From: Planctomycetota bacterium
GTDB lineage: Bacteria > Planctomycetota > Planctomycetia > Pirellulales > Pirellulaceae
DNA length: 64,000 bases
Assembly: GCA_029259935.1 (NCBI GenBank)
Contig: JAJDEH010000382.1
Coordinates: forward strand, 1-64,000
Reading direction: 5' to 3'
Translations under genes and position numbers: made by a program
Shown here: positions 26,793-36,082 of the stretch, in pieces
How positions within the stretch are numbered: position 1 is the stretch's first letter
Layout: the number at the start of each line of letters is the position of its first letter
Notes under the pieces: generated by a model
The model's database searches: none
What the model saw: only the letters and a program-made list of their open reading frames with translations
Told to the model about the DNA's origin: nothing

Positions 26793-27776
26793 TTATGCCG
26801 GCACCAGCGGCGGTTTTTCTCGGGCCGCCGAATAATCGCGTTGTTCGACGGCCGGATGTCCCATCGGTCCGAAGCTGTCAAACTCGTCGCATTGATCGTC
26901 ACCTGGAACGAAGGTCACGTCGATCCCGTCGTCACTGACATCGCAACGTTGAAAGCCGAACCGCGTGTCGGCGTCCGGCCACCGCTCGGACAATTGCCCA
27001 GTGTTGCCGGCGGCCTGCGTGCGATGGACTCGAATGCCATCGCAGACTTGCACGGGGCGGCCTGTATGCACGTGGCCGCAGAACAGAATCTCGACGCCCG
27101 CCGCTTGAAGCAAATCCCACATTCGCTGCCGGTGCGGCGGATCAATGGAAAAGTACCAGTTGTCATACTCGTCGGCGTTCGTCAAATCCCAAGCCGGTTC
27201 GTCCACCTGCTCGATGAATGGCCAATAGTGCATCACGGCGACATGATGCTTGGCCGACGGCAGATCGGGCAGTCGCTCAAGCAGCCGCCAAAATCGCTCC
27301 TCATGCGGCAAACCAGTCCCGGCGACGGCGGCGAAGAAGCCCGTAAAGCGGACCTCCCGATGCATGAAGGTCCAGTGAATCGGTCCGAAGTACGACGAGA
27401 AGATGTCTAGCCGCCTGCCGGTCATGTTCAAATCGGGATCGTTCCAACCCAACCCGCGCGAATCCCATTTCCACTTGACTCCGTTCTTCGATGCGTGCTT
27501 GTTGCCGACGTCCATGTTGCCCGGAATGATGAATGTCGGAAACGGCAGTGTCTCTAAATCCTCACACGCTTGGCGATATTCAAATTCATGCGTTTCGCCG
27601 TCGCGCGTCAGATCACCGCCGTGCAACAGCAAGTCGGCGTTGGTGTTCGCCATCTGCTGCTTGATCGCCGCCCAGCGCTTGTTGATGGCGGGGCGAAAAC
27701 GATACGAACGGGCCGTACCCATGTGGCTGTCGTTCACGTGCAGAAAGGTCCAGTTGTCCGATGGTTCTTCTTTCAT
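26793..27776 (-). CDS. Metallophosphoesterase (calcineurin-like)
   Basis: 327 residues from ATG 27776, which follows GAAGG about 9 nt upstream; ATG 27791 would add 5 residues, and ATG 27875 reads into a repeat. The calcineurin-like motifs are in order: HVNDSHMG (D-x-H), HGGDLTRDG (GDxxxxG), GNMD (usual GNHD, here Met for His), HYWP and GHVHTGR. The GNMD change removes the histidine that normally contacts the scissile phosphate, so activity may be altered. No signal peptide. Substrate unknown. Co-directional with the genes on either side. Confidence 0.85.
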   Translation of the reverse strand: MKEEPSDNWTFLHVNDSHMGTARSYRFRPAINKRWAAIKQQMANTNADLLLHGGDLTRDGETHEFEYRQACEDLETLPFPTFIIPGNMDVGNKHASKNGVKWKWDSRGLGWNDPDLNMTGRRLDIFSSYFGPIHWTFMHREVRFTGFFAAVAGTGLPHEERFWRLLERLPDLPSAKHHVAVMHYWPFIEQVDEPAWDLTNADEYDNWYFSIDPPHRQRMWDLLQAAGVEILFCGHVHTGRPVQVCDGIRVHRTQAAGNTGQLSERWPDADTRFGFQRCDVSDDGIDVTFVPGDDQCDEFDSFGPMGHPAVEQRDYSAAREKPPLVPA

Positions 27777-27861
27777 TCCTTCAGCCTTCATGATTCCGTG
27801 TTCGATATTCGTTATTCTGTTGTCCGATGTCTGAGCAACGCCTACGGAAGACCCCCACAAA

Positions 27862-27951
27862 CTCCCCCTTGGCAAGGGGGAGAACCAGATTCTCTGTCCC
27901 TCTTACCGAGGGGGACCACCAAACTCTTTTGTCCCCCTTACCAAGGGGGAC
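27862..27951. repeat. Three tandem 21-bp palindromes (family A)
   Basis: Units at 27862-27882 (CTCCCCCTT-GGC-AAGGGGGAG), 27896-27916 (GTCCCTCTT-ACC-GAGGGGGAC) and 27931-27951 (GTCCCCCTT-ACC-AAGGGGGAC), spaced 34 and 35 bp apart. They lie between the sialidase-like gene and the phosphoesterase and may separate these transcripts. Confidence 0.8.
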
Positions 27952-27991
27952 CACAGGGGGTTCTTTGCAAGGGACCTTGCTACGTCGTTCA

Positions 27992-30037
27992 TCATGGTTT
28001 GCTGTCGCTTCCGGTGACACTTTGAGAATACACATGCTCCAAAGCCGCCAGCAAATCGAGCCGGCGAAAACTGAGGCCAGTCGCCGCATCCTCAACTAGC
28101 TTTCCGGTCTCTTGAAGGATGGCCAACATGGCTTCCGGTAAATTCTGGCCGTCGGCCTTCCAATCGTAGTCGGTCTTTTCGATCGCTTCGCGCAGCAGCA
28201 TTACCGCGCCGCAAGCGATCGCGTTGGACGAACTCGTCGCCCTAGCCGGCACCAGCAGCGCGATCTTCGCGTGCCGATCAAGGTAGACTTCATCCTTCCC
28301 CGGCCTGACCGCGCCAATCGCAAAACAGTTCGGTTGGCTGGCCGGCCACGAGATGCCGGTCGTAAAATTGTGATTCCCCGCCGGCGCACTAACCCAAATG
28401 CCCTGCTCTCTTAGCGCGGCCAGCTTGTCGTCAATCTCGGTCGCCACCGGCTCGGCATGAGCCTTATCATCGACCGGCGCGAGATTAACCGTGGTGATAT
28501 GGTGCTGCTCGTGATGGTCCAGAATCCACTGCAACGCCGCCGCTAAACTTTGGCTATCGGCGATCTTGCAATGGCAACATTCCAAGCCACGAATCACGGC
28601 GACCTGATTGTGATAGGCGACGCCCCACTTTCCTTGGTAGTTGACCGACGAGGGAATACCGATCGTGGAACCGTGATACCCGCGGCCTTCGTGTTTGGGA
28701 TCGTCGTCGCCGTCCACGGCATCAAAAGCCACACGCACCTTGGGAACGCCACCCACCGCCGCCTGCCACTCGGGCATCGACAGCTTGCAGCCGTCGTCCA
28801 CCAAGGCCAAAGTCTGCCCCTTGCCAAAAGTGAGCCGATCCGCGTAGATCTTCCAAACGTCGGTAATCCCCGCATGTTGAAACTCGGCCGGTTGCGCCGG
28901 CTTTCCAATTTTCGCGGCGGTGGGTGAGGGCGCATCCCACACCACGACACCCATGTGATACTGCTCCAATTCGGGCGCGGACTTCGAATAGTAGGCGGTT
29001 ACGATTTTCCCGTCGCCGCGCTGAACACTGCTTGGATACCCGCAATCGCGATCGTTACTCTGGGCCAGCCGAATTGGCGCGGACCAGGTTTTGCCGTCGT
29101 CGGGGCTGAGCCTGGCGCGGACGCCTTCCTCGCCGGCGATCCGTACGCCGTAGCTCAGCAGCAATCGGCCATCCTTAAGTCGCGTGAGGTGGCCGTTAAT
29201 CTCATTGGCCGCGGTCACCTTTTCACGACCACTCCAGGTTGCGCCGTCATCTTCCGAGCGGACCAGATAAACCGCGTCGTGCCGCGCCGCGGCCAGCCAT
29301 CGTTTGCCGCCGAGCGGAAAGATATCCGTTTCGTTGGCCCGCGGATCGATCATCGAAGTCGGCTTCCAAGTTTTTCCATCATCGTCGCTGCGCAAGTGCC
29401 AAGCGCGCCAGCCCTGAGTGCGGAAAGTTTTCGCGGGATCGACGAACTTGGCATGATAACAAGACGTGTGTAGCGCGCCGTCGCCGCCTCGCCAAATGTC
29501 ACCGAACGGAATGTACTCGCAGTAGCCAACTTCCGGCGCGGGGAACTCGCGCGTTGTCGTCCAGGTCCGGCCGCCATTTTTGGAACGGCACGTCCAAGTG
29601 CGCAGAATGTTGTCCCGAAACGCCGGCTGTTTTGGCCGTTCCGATTGTTTCTCATTCGTCCAGCCAGAACATAACACGATCAAGTCGCCGTTCTTTGCCA
29701 AACCGGCGGCATGATTCATCCGAACGGTATTCGGCTCGTGGCCAGTGATTGTGCTGCGTTTCTCCCACTCGATGCCGTCCGTGCTGGCCCAGCATTCGAT
29801 GTCGCCTTCGCGCGTGCCGTGAGCCGGCTGATTGTGAATCACCGCCACCATGGTCCCATCGCCAAGCAACGTCAGGTTGGGCCACGCGCAGACGTCTTTT
29901 ACCGCGACCGCGCGTTGCAGAATGGTCGGTTCGTTTTCAGCCGCCTTGATGACATCGGCAAACAACCATGAAGCGGACAAGAGAACAGTCAGAACGATAA
30001 GCAATTTTGTACGACGGGCGGCCGCTACCAATACCAT
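27992..30037 (-). CDS. Secreted sialidase-like beta-propeller fused to a subtilisin-like (S8) domain
   Basis: A 681-residue protein with an N-terminal export signal (about residues 10-32, ending ADVIKA). Residues about 35-395 form a BNR/sialidase-type propeller with at least four Asp-box motifs: SKNGGRTWT, SDDDGKTWK, SEDDGATWS and SPDDGKTWS. Residues about 405-670 look like a subtilase: Asp414 (LALVDDG), His455 (GYHGSTIG) and Ser602 (RATSSSNAIACGAVML) have the right order and spacing, although the nucleophile context is ATS instead of GTS. I see no conserved sialidase arginine triad by eye, so the propeller may only bind glycans. The likely role is cleavage of glycoproteins outside the cytoplasm. 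Confidence 0.75.
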   Translation of the reverse strand: MVLVAAARRTKLLIVLTVLLSASWLFADVIKAAENEPTILQRAVAVKDVCAWPNLTLLGDGTMVAVIHNQPAHGTREGDIECWASTDGIEWEKRSTITGHEPNTVRMNHAAGLAKNGDLIVLCSGWTNEKQSERPKQPAFRDNILRTWTCRSKNGGRTWTTTREFPAPEVGYCEYIPFGDIWRGGDGALHTSCYHAKFVDPAKTFRTQGWRAWHLRSDDDGKTWKPTSMIDPRANETDIFPLGGKRWLAAARHDAVYLVRSEDDGATWSGREKVTAANEINGHLTRLKDGRLLLSYGVRIAGEEGVRARLSPDDGKTWSAPIRLAQSNDRDCGYPSSVQRGDGKIVTAYYSKSAPELEQYHMGVVVWDAPSPTAAKIGKPAQPAEFQHAGITDVWKIYADRLTFGKGQTLALVDDGCKLSMPEWQAAVGGVPKVRVAFDAVDGDDDPKHEGRGYHGSTIGIPSSVNYQGKWGVAYHNQVAVIRGLECCHCKIADSQSLAAALQWILDHHEQHHITTVNLAPVDDKAHAEPVATEIDDKLAALREQGIWVSAPAGNHNFTTGISWPASQPNCFAIGAVRPGKDEVYLDRHAKIALLVPARATSSSNAIACGAVMLLREAIEKTDYDWKADGQNLPEAMLAILQETGKLVEDAATGLSFRRLDLLAALEHVYSQSVTGSDSKP

Positions 30038-30213
30038 GTTGCAACTCCGAGGTTGTTTGACCCAGCAGAAGCATCATGATACAGGATTGACGCCGCTGCC
30101 GCGCGGTATTGAAGTCGGAATCAACGCTATCGGCGTCTTTAGACTGAAGAGGCCGGCCGGCTAAAGGCAGGACTCCAAATTTCCGCAAAAGACTTGCTTC
30201 CAAGTGTCCGTAC

Positions 30214-30636
30214 TTATCGTCCGGTTCGGACCTTCCGCATGGTCACGCGGTTGCCCCGGTCATTGTATTCGACGGACGACATCATGGTGCGAATCAGGTA
30301 GACGCCCCGGCCATTGGCGCGAGTGAGGTTTTCCGGCAAGGTGGGATCGGGCACATCGTCGGTACGAAAACCGTCTCCTTGGTCTTCGATTTCAATCCAC
30401 ACATCTTCGTCGCGAACCGAAAACTCGACGCGCACTTCCTTCGTGGGATCGAGCTGATTGCCGTGTCGCAGGGCGTTGGTCAGCGACTCTTCCATGGCCA
30501 GCGTCACGTGATGGATATCGAAAGAGTCGTACCTCCGCGACTCCATCAGATCGCTAACAATCACTTGAATTTTTTGCAGCTCATTGAGTGCTCTCAGCAC
30601 ATGCTGTTGCCGCGAGCCATTCATTTTGGTTGTCAT
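30214..30636 (-). CDS. Anti-sigma regulatory factor, RsbW-like serine kinase
   Basis: A 140-residue GHKL-fold protein (HATPase_c_2): N box EESLTNALRHGN, G1 box DQGDGF and G2 box GRGVYLIRTMMSS, with no histidine-kinase dimerisation domain. Members bind and may phosphorylate anti-anti-sigma partners (RsbV/SpoIIAA, STAS domain) and hold sigma factors inactive. No STAS or sigma-factor gene is adjacent, so its partner is encoded elsewhere. It is transcribed alone; the nearest genes are 176 bp downstream and 320 bp upstream. Confidence 0.88.
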   Translation of the reverse strand: MTTKMNGSRQQHVLRALNELQKIQVIVSDLMESRRYDSFDIHHVTLAMEESLTNALRHGNQLDPTKEVRVEFSVRDEDVWIEIEDQGDGFRTDDVPDPTLPENLTRANGRGVYLIRTMMSSVEYNDRGNRVTMRKVRTGR

Positions 30637-30956
30637 CGTCTCGTTTGTCAGATTTCTCGGACAAGCCCCAGTCCACGAAAACCCGGCAGCTACACGCCGC
30701 CCTCAAAAACATAAATCGAAATTCGGGGCCGGAACCGGACATGCGGTCAAAAAAAACCTGCACGATTGTCGGATCGTGGGAGGTGAGACGACTTGCCCCA
30801 ATTCTGACGGGTATTGCGGGGGGATCTAGAACGGCCACGGATCGGCTAAACCCACGAAAAACACCCGTAGATAGAGTTTTGGATGGGAACTTGGGCTGCG
30901 TTCGCGAATGTCTGAAAAACGCGAGATTCGGATTTCGAATTTACTCGCGCGTCGCC
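30637..30956. other. Intergenic stretch, nothing recognised
   Basis: 320 bp between the RsbW-like gene and argJ. It should hold the promoter of the former. I see no gene, hairpin or clear promoter. Confidence 0.4.
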
Positions 30957-32147
30957 TTAGGTATGCGATTCGCTATTGAATCGCACGTAGTCGGCCGTTA
31001 GGTCGCTGGTCCAGAACCGGCAGCTTGCCTCGCCTTCGGCCAACTCGATGGTGATGAAGGTCTCGCGTTGATCGCGAATAGAGGCCGCCATTGCCGGTTC
31101 ATCAAACGGCAGAGGTTCACCATCCGCGTAGACTTTCACTTCGTTGACCCACAGGCTAAGCCGATTCGGATCAAACGCAATACCTGAATACCCCGCCGCA
31201 CTCGTGATCCGGCCCCAGTTCGGATCGGCGCCGGCGACGCCGGTTTTCACTAGCGCGCTATTGGCAACGGTTTGAGCGATGCGCCGCGCGTCTTCGCGCT
31301 GCTTGCAGCCGCGGACTTCGATGTTGATCAGATGGCTCGCCCCTTCGCCGTCGCTGGGGATCATGCGCGCCAATTCGATGCACATGTCATCCAGTTCCGT
31401 TTGAAACGCGGCCAGCTCGGAACCCGCCAGCGGTGCGCCGGCCGCGCCGCTGGCCAGCAACAACACCGAGTCGCTGGTACTCATGTGCCCTTCCACGCTG
31501 ATGCAGTTAAAGCTTTGATCGACGGCGGAGGAGAGCGCCGATTGGGCAGCTTCGGGTGCTAGGGCGGCGTCCGTCAGAATCACGGCCAACATGGTTGCCA
31601 TGTTGGGGCCAATCATTCCCGCCCCTTTGGCAAAGCCCGTGATGTGAATTTCGTTGCCCGCGATGTTCACGCGGCGGCCGACAATCTTTTCAAATTGATC
31701 CGTCGTCATCATGCCGTGCGCGGCCGCATGAAGGTTTTCCTCGGAAGCTCCCAACTCGTCGGCCACCGCCGCGATGCCGGCCTTGATTTTTTCCATCGGT
31801 AAAAACTCGCCGATGATGCCGGTCGACATGACCAGCACTTGGTCGGGTTCGATTCCCAAAGCCGAGGCGGTTGCATCGGCCATCGCCTTATTGTCTTGTT
31901 CGCCGCGCTTGCCCGTGCAAGTATTGGCGTTGCCTGAATTCGCCAAAATGGCGCGGATGCGGTCCGACGGAGTGATCGTCCGATTGCGGCCCACGGACGC
32001 CGCGTGGACGACGTTTTGTGTATACACACCCGCGCCGCTCGCGTTCGCCTCGGCGACGATCAGCATCAAGTCGTTCTTGGTTGCGTCGTCTTTTACTCCG
32101 CAATGAACGCCGCCGCATTGAATACCCGCCGGTACTTGGAAACTCAT
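30957..32147 (-). CDS. argJ: Bifunctional ornithine acetyltransferase / N-acetylglutamate synthase ArgJ
   Basis: 396 residues from ATG 32147, preceded by GAAGG about 9 nt upstream. The self-cleavage site is GFAKGAGMIGPNMATML with Thr185 as the new N-terminal nucleophile. Other family blocks are ILANSGNANTCTG, MSTGIIGEFLP and the C-terminal DLTADYVRFNSES. ArgJ transfers acetyl from N-acetylornithine to glutamate in the cyclic arginine pathway, in the cytoplasm. The bifunctional type usually goes with organisms lacking ArgE, but that cannot be seen here. It lies 30 bp downstream of argC on the same strand, making an argC-argJ operon. Confidence 0.97.
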   Translation of the reverse strand: MSFQVPAGIQCGGVHCGVKDDATKNDLMLIVAEANASGAGVYTQNVVHAASVGRNRTITPSDRIRAILANSGNANTCTGKRGEQDNKAMADATASALGIEPDQVLVMSTGIIGEFLPMEKIKAGIAAVADELGASEENLHAAAHGMMTTDQFEKIVGRRVNIAGNEIHITGFAKGAGMIGPNMATMLAVILTDAALAPEAAQSALSSAVDQSFNCISVEGHMSTSDSVLLLASGAAGAPLAGSELAAFQTELDDMCIELARMIPSDGEGASHLINIEVRGCKQREDARRIAQTVANSALVKTGVAGADPNWGRITSAAGYSGIAFDPNRLSLWVNEVKVYADGEPLPFDEPAMAASIRDQRETFITIELAEGEASCRFWTSDLTADYVRFNSESHT

Positions 32148-32177
32148 TAATATCACCTTCAGCGTGCCGTTGCCGAC

Positions 32178-33185
32178 TTAAAGTGCCGTGGTCTCTTCGC
32201 AACCAAACATAAGATTGAAATTCTGCACCGCCGCGCCCGACGCGCCCTTCACGAGATTGTCGATGCAACTGATCACGATCAAACGTCCCCGCACGCGCCG
32301 CACCGTGATGTCGCAGTAGTTCGTTCCATAGGTGTCCTTGGTGGCGGGCAGATTGTCGACAACGCGCACAAACGGCATGTCGGCATAGAACTCGCGCAGC
32401 GCGGCGAGGATCTGTTGCTCGTCCTGATCGGTGGCCGGCCGGGCATAGGTAGTCGTCAAGATTCCACGATCCATGGGGACCAAATGCGGAGTGAAAATAA
32501 CTTGCAGATCTTGGCCGGTCGTGCGGCGAAGGATCTGATCGCATTCAGGAGTATGCCGATGTTGCCCGACTCCATAAGCCATGATGCTTTCGTTGCATTC
32601 AGGATAATGAAATGCCAGTTTCGGATTGCGTCCCGCGCCCGATACTCCGGTCTTCGAATCGGCAATTAGATCGCCGGGTTCGATCAGCCCCAACTTCAGT
32701 AGTGGGGCAACCGCCAAGACCACCGAAGTGGGAAAGCAGCCGGGGTTGGCAACCAGCGGGGCATCCACGATCTGGTCCCGAAAGAACTCGGGCAAGCCGT
32801 AAGCCGTCTTGCCGACGCGAGCGGGATCGGGATGCTCGTTCCCATACCACTCGCCATAGGTTTTCACATCATCCAGCCGATAGTCGGCGCTAAAATCGAT
32901 GACGCGCACCCCGGCATCCAACAGCGGCTTTACAACCGCCGCCGAAGCCGCATGCGGCAGGCAGGAGAAAACACAGTCTGCCTGCGCGGCGACCTCATCC
33001 GTATCAAGATTCCGCAGGTTCAGATCCAAGCGGCCCGCCAACTGGCGGTGGACGGCGGCCACGTGAGGATTGTCTTCCTGCCGACTGGTCAGCACGGTGA
33101 TCTCGGCCTGGGGATGCCGCAGCAGAATCTTCATCAATTCCAGAGCGGTATAGCCAGTCGCCCCCAAAATGCCGACGCGAATCAT
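32178..33185 (-). CDS. argC: N-acetyl-gamma-glutamyl-phosphate reductase ArgC
   Basis: A 335-residue protein with the NADP-binding start VGILGATGYTALELMKIL, the active-site Cys150 in NPGCFPTSV, and the YPECNESIMAYGVGQHRHTPEC substrate region, which contains the conserved histidine. It reduces N-acetylglutamyl phosphate to the semialdehyde, the step after ArgB. argJ follows after 30 bp; argB and argD are not in the window. The ATG at 33185 has no strong Shine-Dalgarno site. Length and motifs are normal for the type 1 family. Confidence 0.97.
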   Translation of the reverse strand: MIRVGILGATGYTALELMKILLRHPQAEITVLTSRQEDNPHVAAVHRQLAGRLDLNLRNLDTDEVAAQADCVFSCLPHAASAAVVKPLLDAGVRVIDFSADYRLDDVKTYGEWYGNEHPDPARVGKTAYGLPEFFRDQIVDAPLVANPGCFPTSVVLAVAPLLKLGLIEPGDLIADSKTGVSGAGRNPKLAFHYPECNESIMAYGVGQHRHTPECDQILRRTTGQDLQVIFTPHLVPMDRGILTTTYARPATDQDEQQILAALREFYADMPFVRVVDNLPATKDTYGTNYCDITVRRVRGRLIVISCIDNLVKGASGAAVQNFNLMFGCEETTAL

Positions 33186-33658
33186 CGCAGTTCCTCTATT
33201 TTGTTGTCTTTTGTCGTGATGGGCGGACTGGGTGGGCTGACTGACCGCGTGGTGTCAGAAGCGGGGCAGTTCAAATTTGTAACACAACGAAGATTGCCAG
33301 CATGTCGTGAAAATGAAACGTTGCGTGGAAATATGGCGAAAATGGGGACTTCGCTACTGCAAATGGAGGAACTGCTATCACCTAAATTGTAAGGGATTAG
33401 TTGGCGGCCCGAAAGTTCGCGCGATTGTGGCGCTGTGGGATAAAAACCCGTGCGTTCTCCAACGGGCCGCCCAGCCGCTAGTCATGGTGGCACATCATGA
33501 TGCACTCAACCGATGTCCAAGATGCTCTGGATGGCAACGACTTGGATTGCCCGCCACGAATTCGGTCTGGTACTGGGTATTGGTTCCTGCGAAAGTTCCG
33601 GTTGATCGGTCGGATTCGCTGCGACACCAACACACAGCTAACGAATTCTCAAATTGCC
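33186..33658. other. Intergenic stretch, nothing recognised
   Basis: About 470 bp between divergent argC and the small lipoprotein gene. It must hold the argC promoter; no operator (ARG box) could be identified with confidence and no RNA gene is seen. Confidence 0.4.
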
Positions 33659-33844
33659 ATGAAGATTCGATTGAAACTGACAGTCCTGCTGCTTGCCGCA
33701 TTATCGTTCGTGGGTTGCGCCACGGGTGATCAATGGTACCATCCTTACGGCCCTCCCTACCTGGGAGCCGAGGCACCGGAAGCTCCGACCGTCAACGAAT
33801 TCTTGTCCGGTTCCGTCCCCTCTTTTTCGTCGTCCAACGATTGA
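33659..33844 (+). CDS. Small lipoprotein of unknown function
   Basis: A 61-residue product from ATG 33659: MKIRLKLTVLLLAALSFVGC is a lipoprotein signal with a lipobox-like end (FVGC, Cys20), so the mature peptide would be about 42 residues, rich in Pro, Tyr and Glu (YHPYGPPYLGAEAPEAP) with a Ser-rich tail. A longer frame from 33497 adds residues with no protein character. Small Pro/Tyr-rich lipoproteins of this type recur in planctomycetes; the role is unknown. Confidence 0.65.
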   Translation: MKIRLKLTVLLLAALSFVGCATGDQWYHPYGPPYLGAEAPEAPTVNEFLSGSVPSFSSSND

Positions 33845-34003
33845 CTTAAGATGCGGTCTGATGGCAGGCGCAAGATCTAGAGCCCGTTGACTGAGCGGTG
33901 GCCAAACGTCAATTGCCTCACTGTTGATTCCATCCGCCCCGTCCAGCAGTTCACCGGCGGCTTTCGTCGACGGTCGCGGTTCCAACCGAAACGCAAGCCT
34001 GCA

Positions 34004-34563
34004 TCAGGGCTGGGGACCTTTGACGCGCCAGTCGAGTTCATCAACACCCACGACTCTCGAGAGGGCCACCAAGACGAAGCGACGATCGAGCCGTTCGGCT
34101 AGTGGCACATTGTAGCAGAGGCTTCCCTTTCCGACTTGAAAACGATCCACCCGTAAACGCAACAGATAGTCGTGAGTTGGTTGATCGCGTTTGCGAAACG
34201 TGAAGGATCTCCATGCACCACCCGGCACCCGATAAGCTCCTTGGATCTCGTCATTGTCATCGGCCAGGCGAGATTCAAACCGAAGTTCGCAAGCGCCCGG
34301 TCGGCCGGCAACTTGGACGGATTGAATTCACCCGTGACAAACAGATCACGCGAAACAACGTCGGTGTGCCTGTCAAAATAAGGAACAAATACGCAATAGA
34401 CCCATCGATGAGGGCAGCCTGGATACCGGCGAACCGTGCTGGCCAGCACGTCGACGATCGTGCAATGATAACCCAGTGTATCGCCTCTGGTGAGTTTGTC
34501 CTCGAAGATGATGGCCCGCTGGCCGGGTTGATAGGGCACGGGAATGGAGTGCGCGTGAACCAT
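34004..34563 (-). pseudogene. Unknown gene with an apparent frameshift
   Basis: The first part (ATG 34563) reads convincingly through PYQPGQRAIIFEDKL, HRWVYCVFVPYFDRHTDVV and DLFVTGEFNPSKLPADRALA, then loses protein character and stops at 34099. In another frame the text continues naturally from about 34310: ELRFESRLADDNDEIQGAYR, WRSFTFRKRDQPTHDYLLRL, VALSRVVGVDELDWRVKG, ending at the stop at 34004. A one-base change near 34300-34315 would join them to about 185 residues. It is either a recent pseudogene or a sequencing error. No family is recognised. Its start is 30 bp after the stop of the STN/LRR gene, on the same strand. Confidence 0.65.
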
Positions 34564-34593
34564 CGATGTAGATCTCCGGCATCTCGGACTCGA

Positions 34594-35817
34594 TTAACTT
34601 CCAAACGGATCGTCGGGAACTCCAAACGGGTCGTCACCTCTGCCTGCTCCGCCTCCAAACGGGTCATCGTCGGCCGCGGGTTTAGGCTTCTTTGATTCAC
34701 CCATGGGCCGGGGCTGGTAGTAATAGGCGTGGATCTGGCAGCCTGGCAAGGATTTTTTCAGACCATCAACCGCTTTCTTGGAGACTTTGGCAAGATGTCG
34801 CTGGCTGTTGCCAATCGAGAGAATCTTCAGCGATTTCAACGACGCGATTTCCGCTAAGCCCTTGTCGGTCACGCCGGTGCCCATCAAGTCAAGCACTTTG
34901 AGCTTCTTCATCTGCTTGAGATGAGCCAGACCCCCGTCGGTGATTCTCGTTCCGCCGGCCAATAGGACTTCCAGTTCGGGCATATCTCGAATCAACGCCA
35001 GGCCATCGTCCGAGACAGAGGACTTGCTGATATCCAACTGGCCAATCTGTTTGTGCGCCTTGAGGTAAGGCAAGTCCGCATCACTGACGCGGCCGCTAAG
35101 GTTGACGTTTTTTCCCAGGGGCCAACGATCCAGCGGGTGCCTCGAATGATCCATTTGCGATGACGCGTGCCCTCGCAAATCAATCAACAACCGTTCGACG
35201 TTCCGGAAATCATCACGCGTACCCCGGACGATTAGCCGATCGCGAAACGCAGCCACCTGATCCAGATCAAGGTTGGCGGCGACACGAGCCGCCGTGACCA
35301 TTTTCTCCATGGCCTTGTCGTCATCCGTCAGGTCGCCTATTGCAAAAATACGGACGGACTCTTTGCGGTCGGCCTTTTCCCGCGAGGTGATTAACACCAC
35401 CTCTTCGTCAATTTGATAGGTCAGATCGAGGTCGCGCAACATCAGCTTGAGCGCGAATCCCAAGGTCACGCCCCGTAACTCTCTTGTCACGGGTGTATCG
35501 GATCCGATGCCCATGACGTCCAGCGCCCGGGTGTCGAGCTCGATTTCGATGTTGTGCCGATCTTCAAGAAAATCCACCACGTCTTGTAAAGGCGTCTCGA
35601 TAAACTCCAGGCTTGTATCTTGCTCCAACGCCTCGCGTATTTTCAGCGACTGCTGCCATTGCTTCATCTGGGACCGGATAAACAAGGACCAGGCGGCCTC
35701 TTCCCGAGCCGACTCTTTTTCCTTCTCAATCGGCCTGTCGCCACCATAGAGGTTGCCGACGGCAAAAAGTGTGATGAGTGACACAATCGGCCAGCAGGTA
35801 ACGCGGTAATGAAACAT
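34594..35817 (-). CDS. Secreted protein with STN-like and leucine-rich repeat domains
   Basis: ATG 35817 is chosen because GGAAGGA lies 5 nt upstream, one of the best ribosome sites in the window, and because it opens a signal peptide (FHYRVTCWPIVSLITLFAVGNLYG). Of 407 residues, about 60-150 resemble secretin/TonB short N-terminal (STN) domains: LEFIETPLQDVVDFLEDRHN then RGVTLGFALKLMLRDLDLTY. Residues about 245-350 are 24-residue leucine-rich repeats of the GLAxLxxLxxLxxLxLxGTxITD type, distinct from the 22-residue units near 15-18 kb. The tail holds three D-D-P-F-G repeats. STN plus LRR proteins are frequent in planctomycetes; the function is unknown. Confidence 0.8.
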   Translation of the reverse strand: MFHYRVTCWPIVSLITLFAVGNLYGGDRPIEKEKESAREEAAWSLFIRSQMKQWQQSLKIREALEQDTSLEFIETPLQDVVDFLEDRHNIEIELDTRALDVMGIGSDTPVTRELRGVTLGFALKLMLRDLDLTYQIDEEVVLITSREKADRKESVRIFAIGDLTDDDKAMEKMVTAARVAANLDLDQVAAFRDRLIVRGTRDDFRNVERLLIDLRGHASSQMDHSRHPLDRWPLGKNVNLSGRVSDADLPYLKAHKQIGQLDISKSSVSDDGLALIRDMPELEVLLAGGTRITDGGLAHLKQMKKLKVLDLMGTGVTDKGLAEIASLKSLKILSIGNSQRHLAKVSKKAVDGLKKSLPGCQIHAYYYQPRPMGESKKPKPAADDDPFGGGAGRGDDPFGVPDDPFGS

Positions 35818-36082
35818 GCGATTCCTTCCCGTTGTTGAAGTGAGAATGAGCTGGCCACTCAACCGAATTATTTCCGACGACGCGGATTTCCGCAACAAAA
35901 TTGGCGACGGGAGCGGCAACTCGCTGGTAAATGCGCATGGATCGCCCTGAAGATCTCGCCTAATTGCAAGTCGATTAAAACTCGGCCAGTTGTTTGAATT
36001 CCGCGTTCAGCAAGCCTAAACTGCCAAGAGTTGCTTTTTGGTTTCTTAGGATTTGCGCGTTCTGATGTCGAGGAATTTTCTC

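Noticed and set aside
27862..27951. Three regularly spaced repeats that could suggest a CRISPR array
   Set aside because: Units are perfect palindromes of 21 bp with 13-14-bp gaps, only three copies, no cas genes, and the same unit occurs singly elsewhere.
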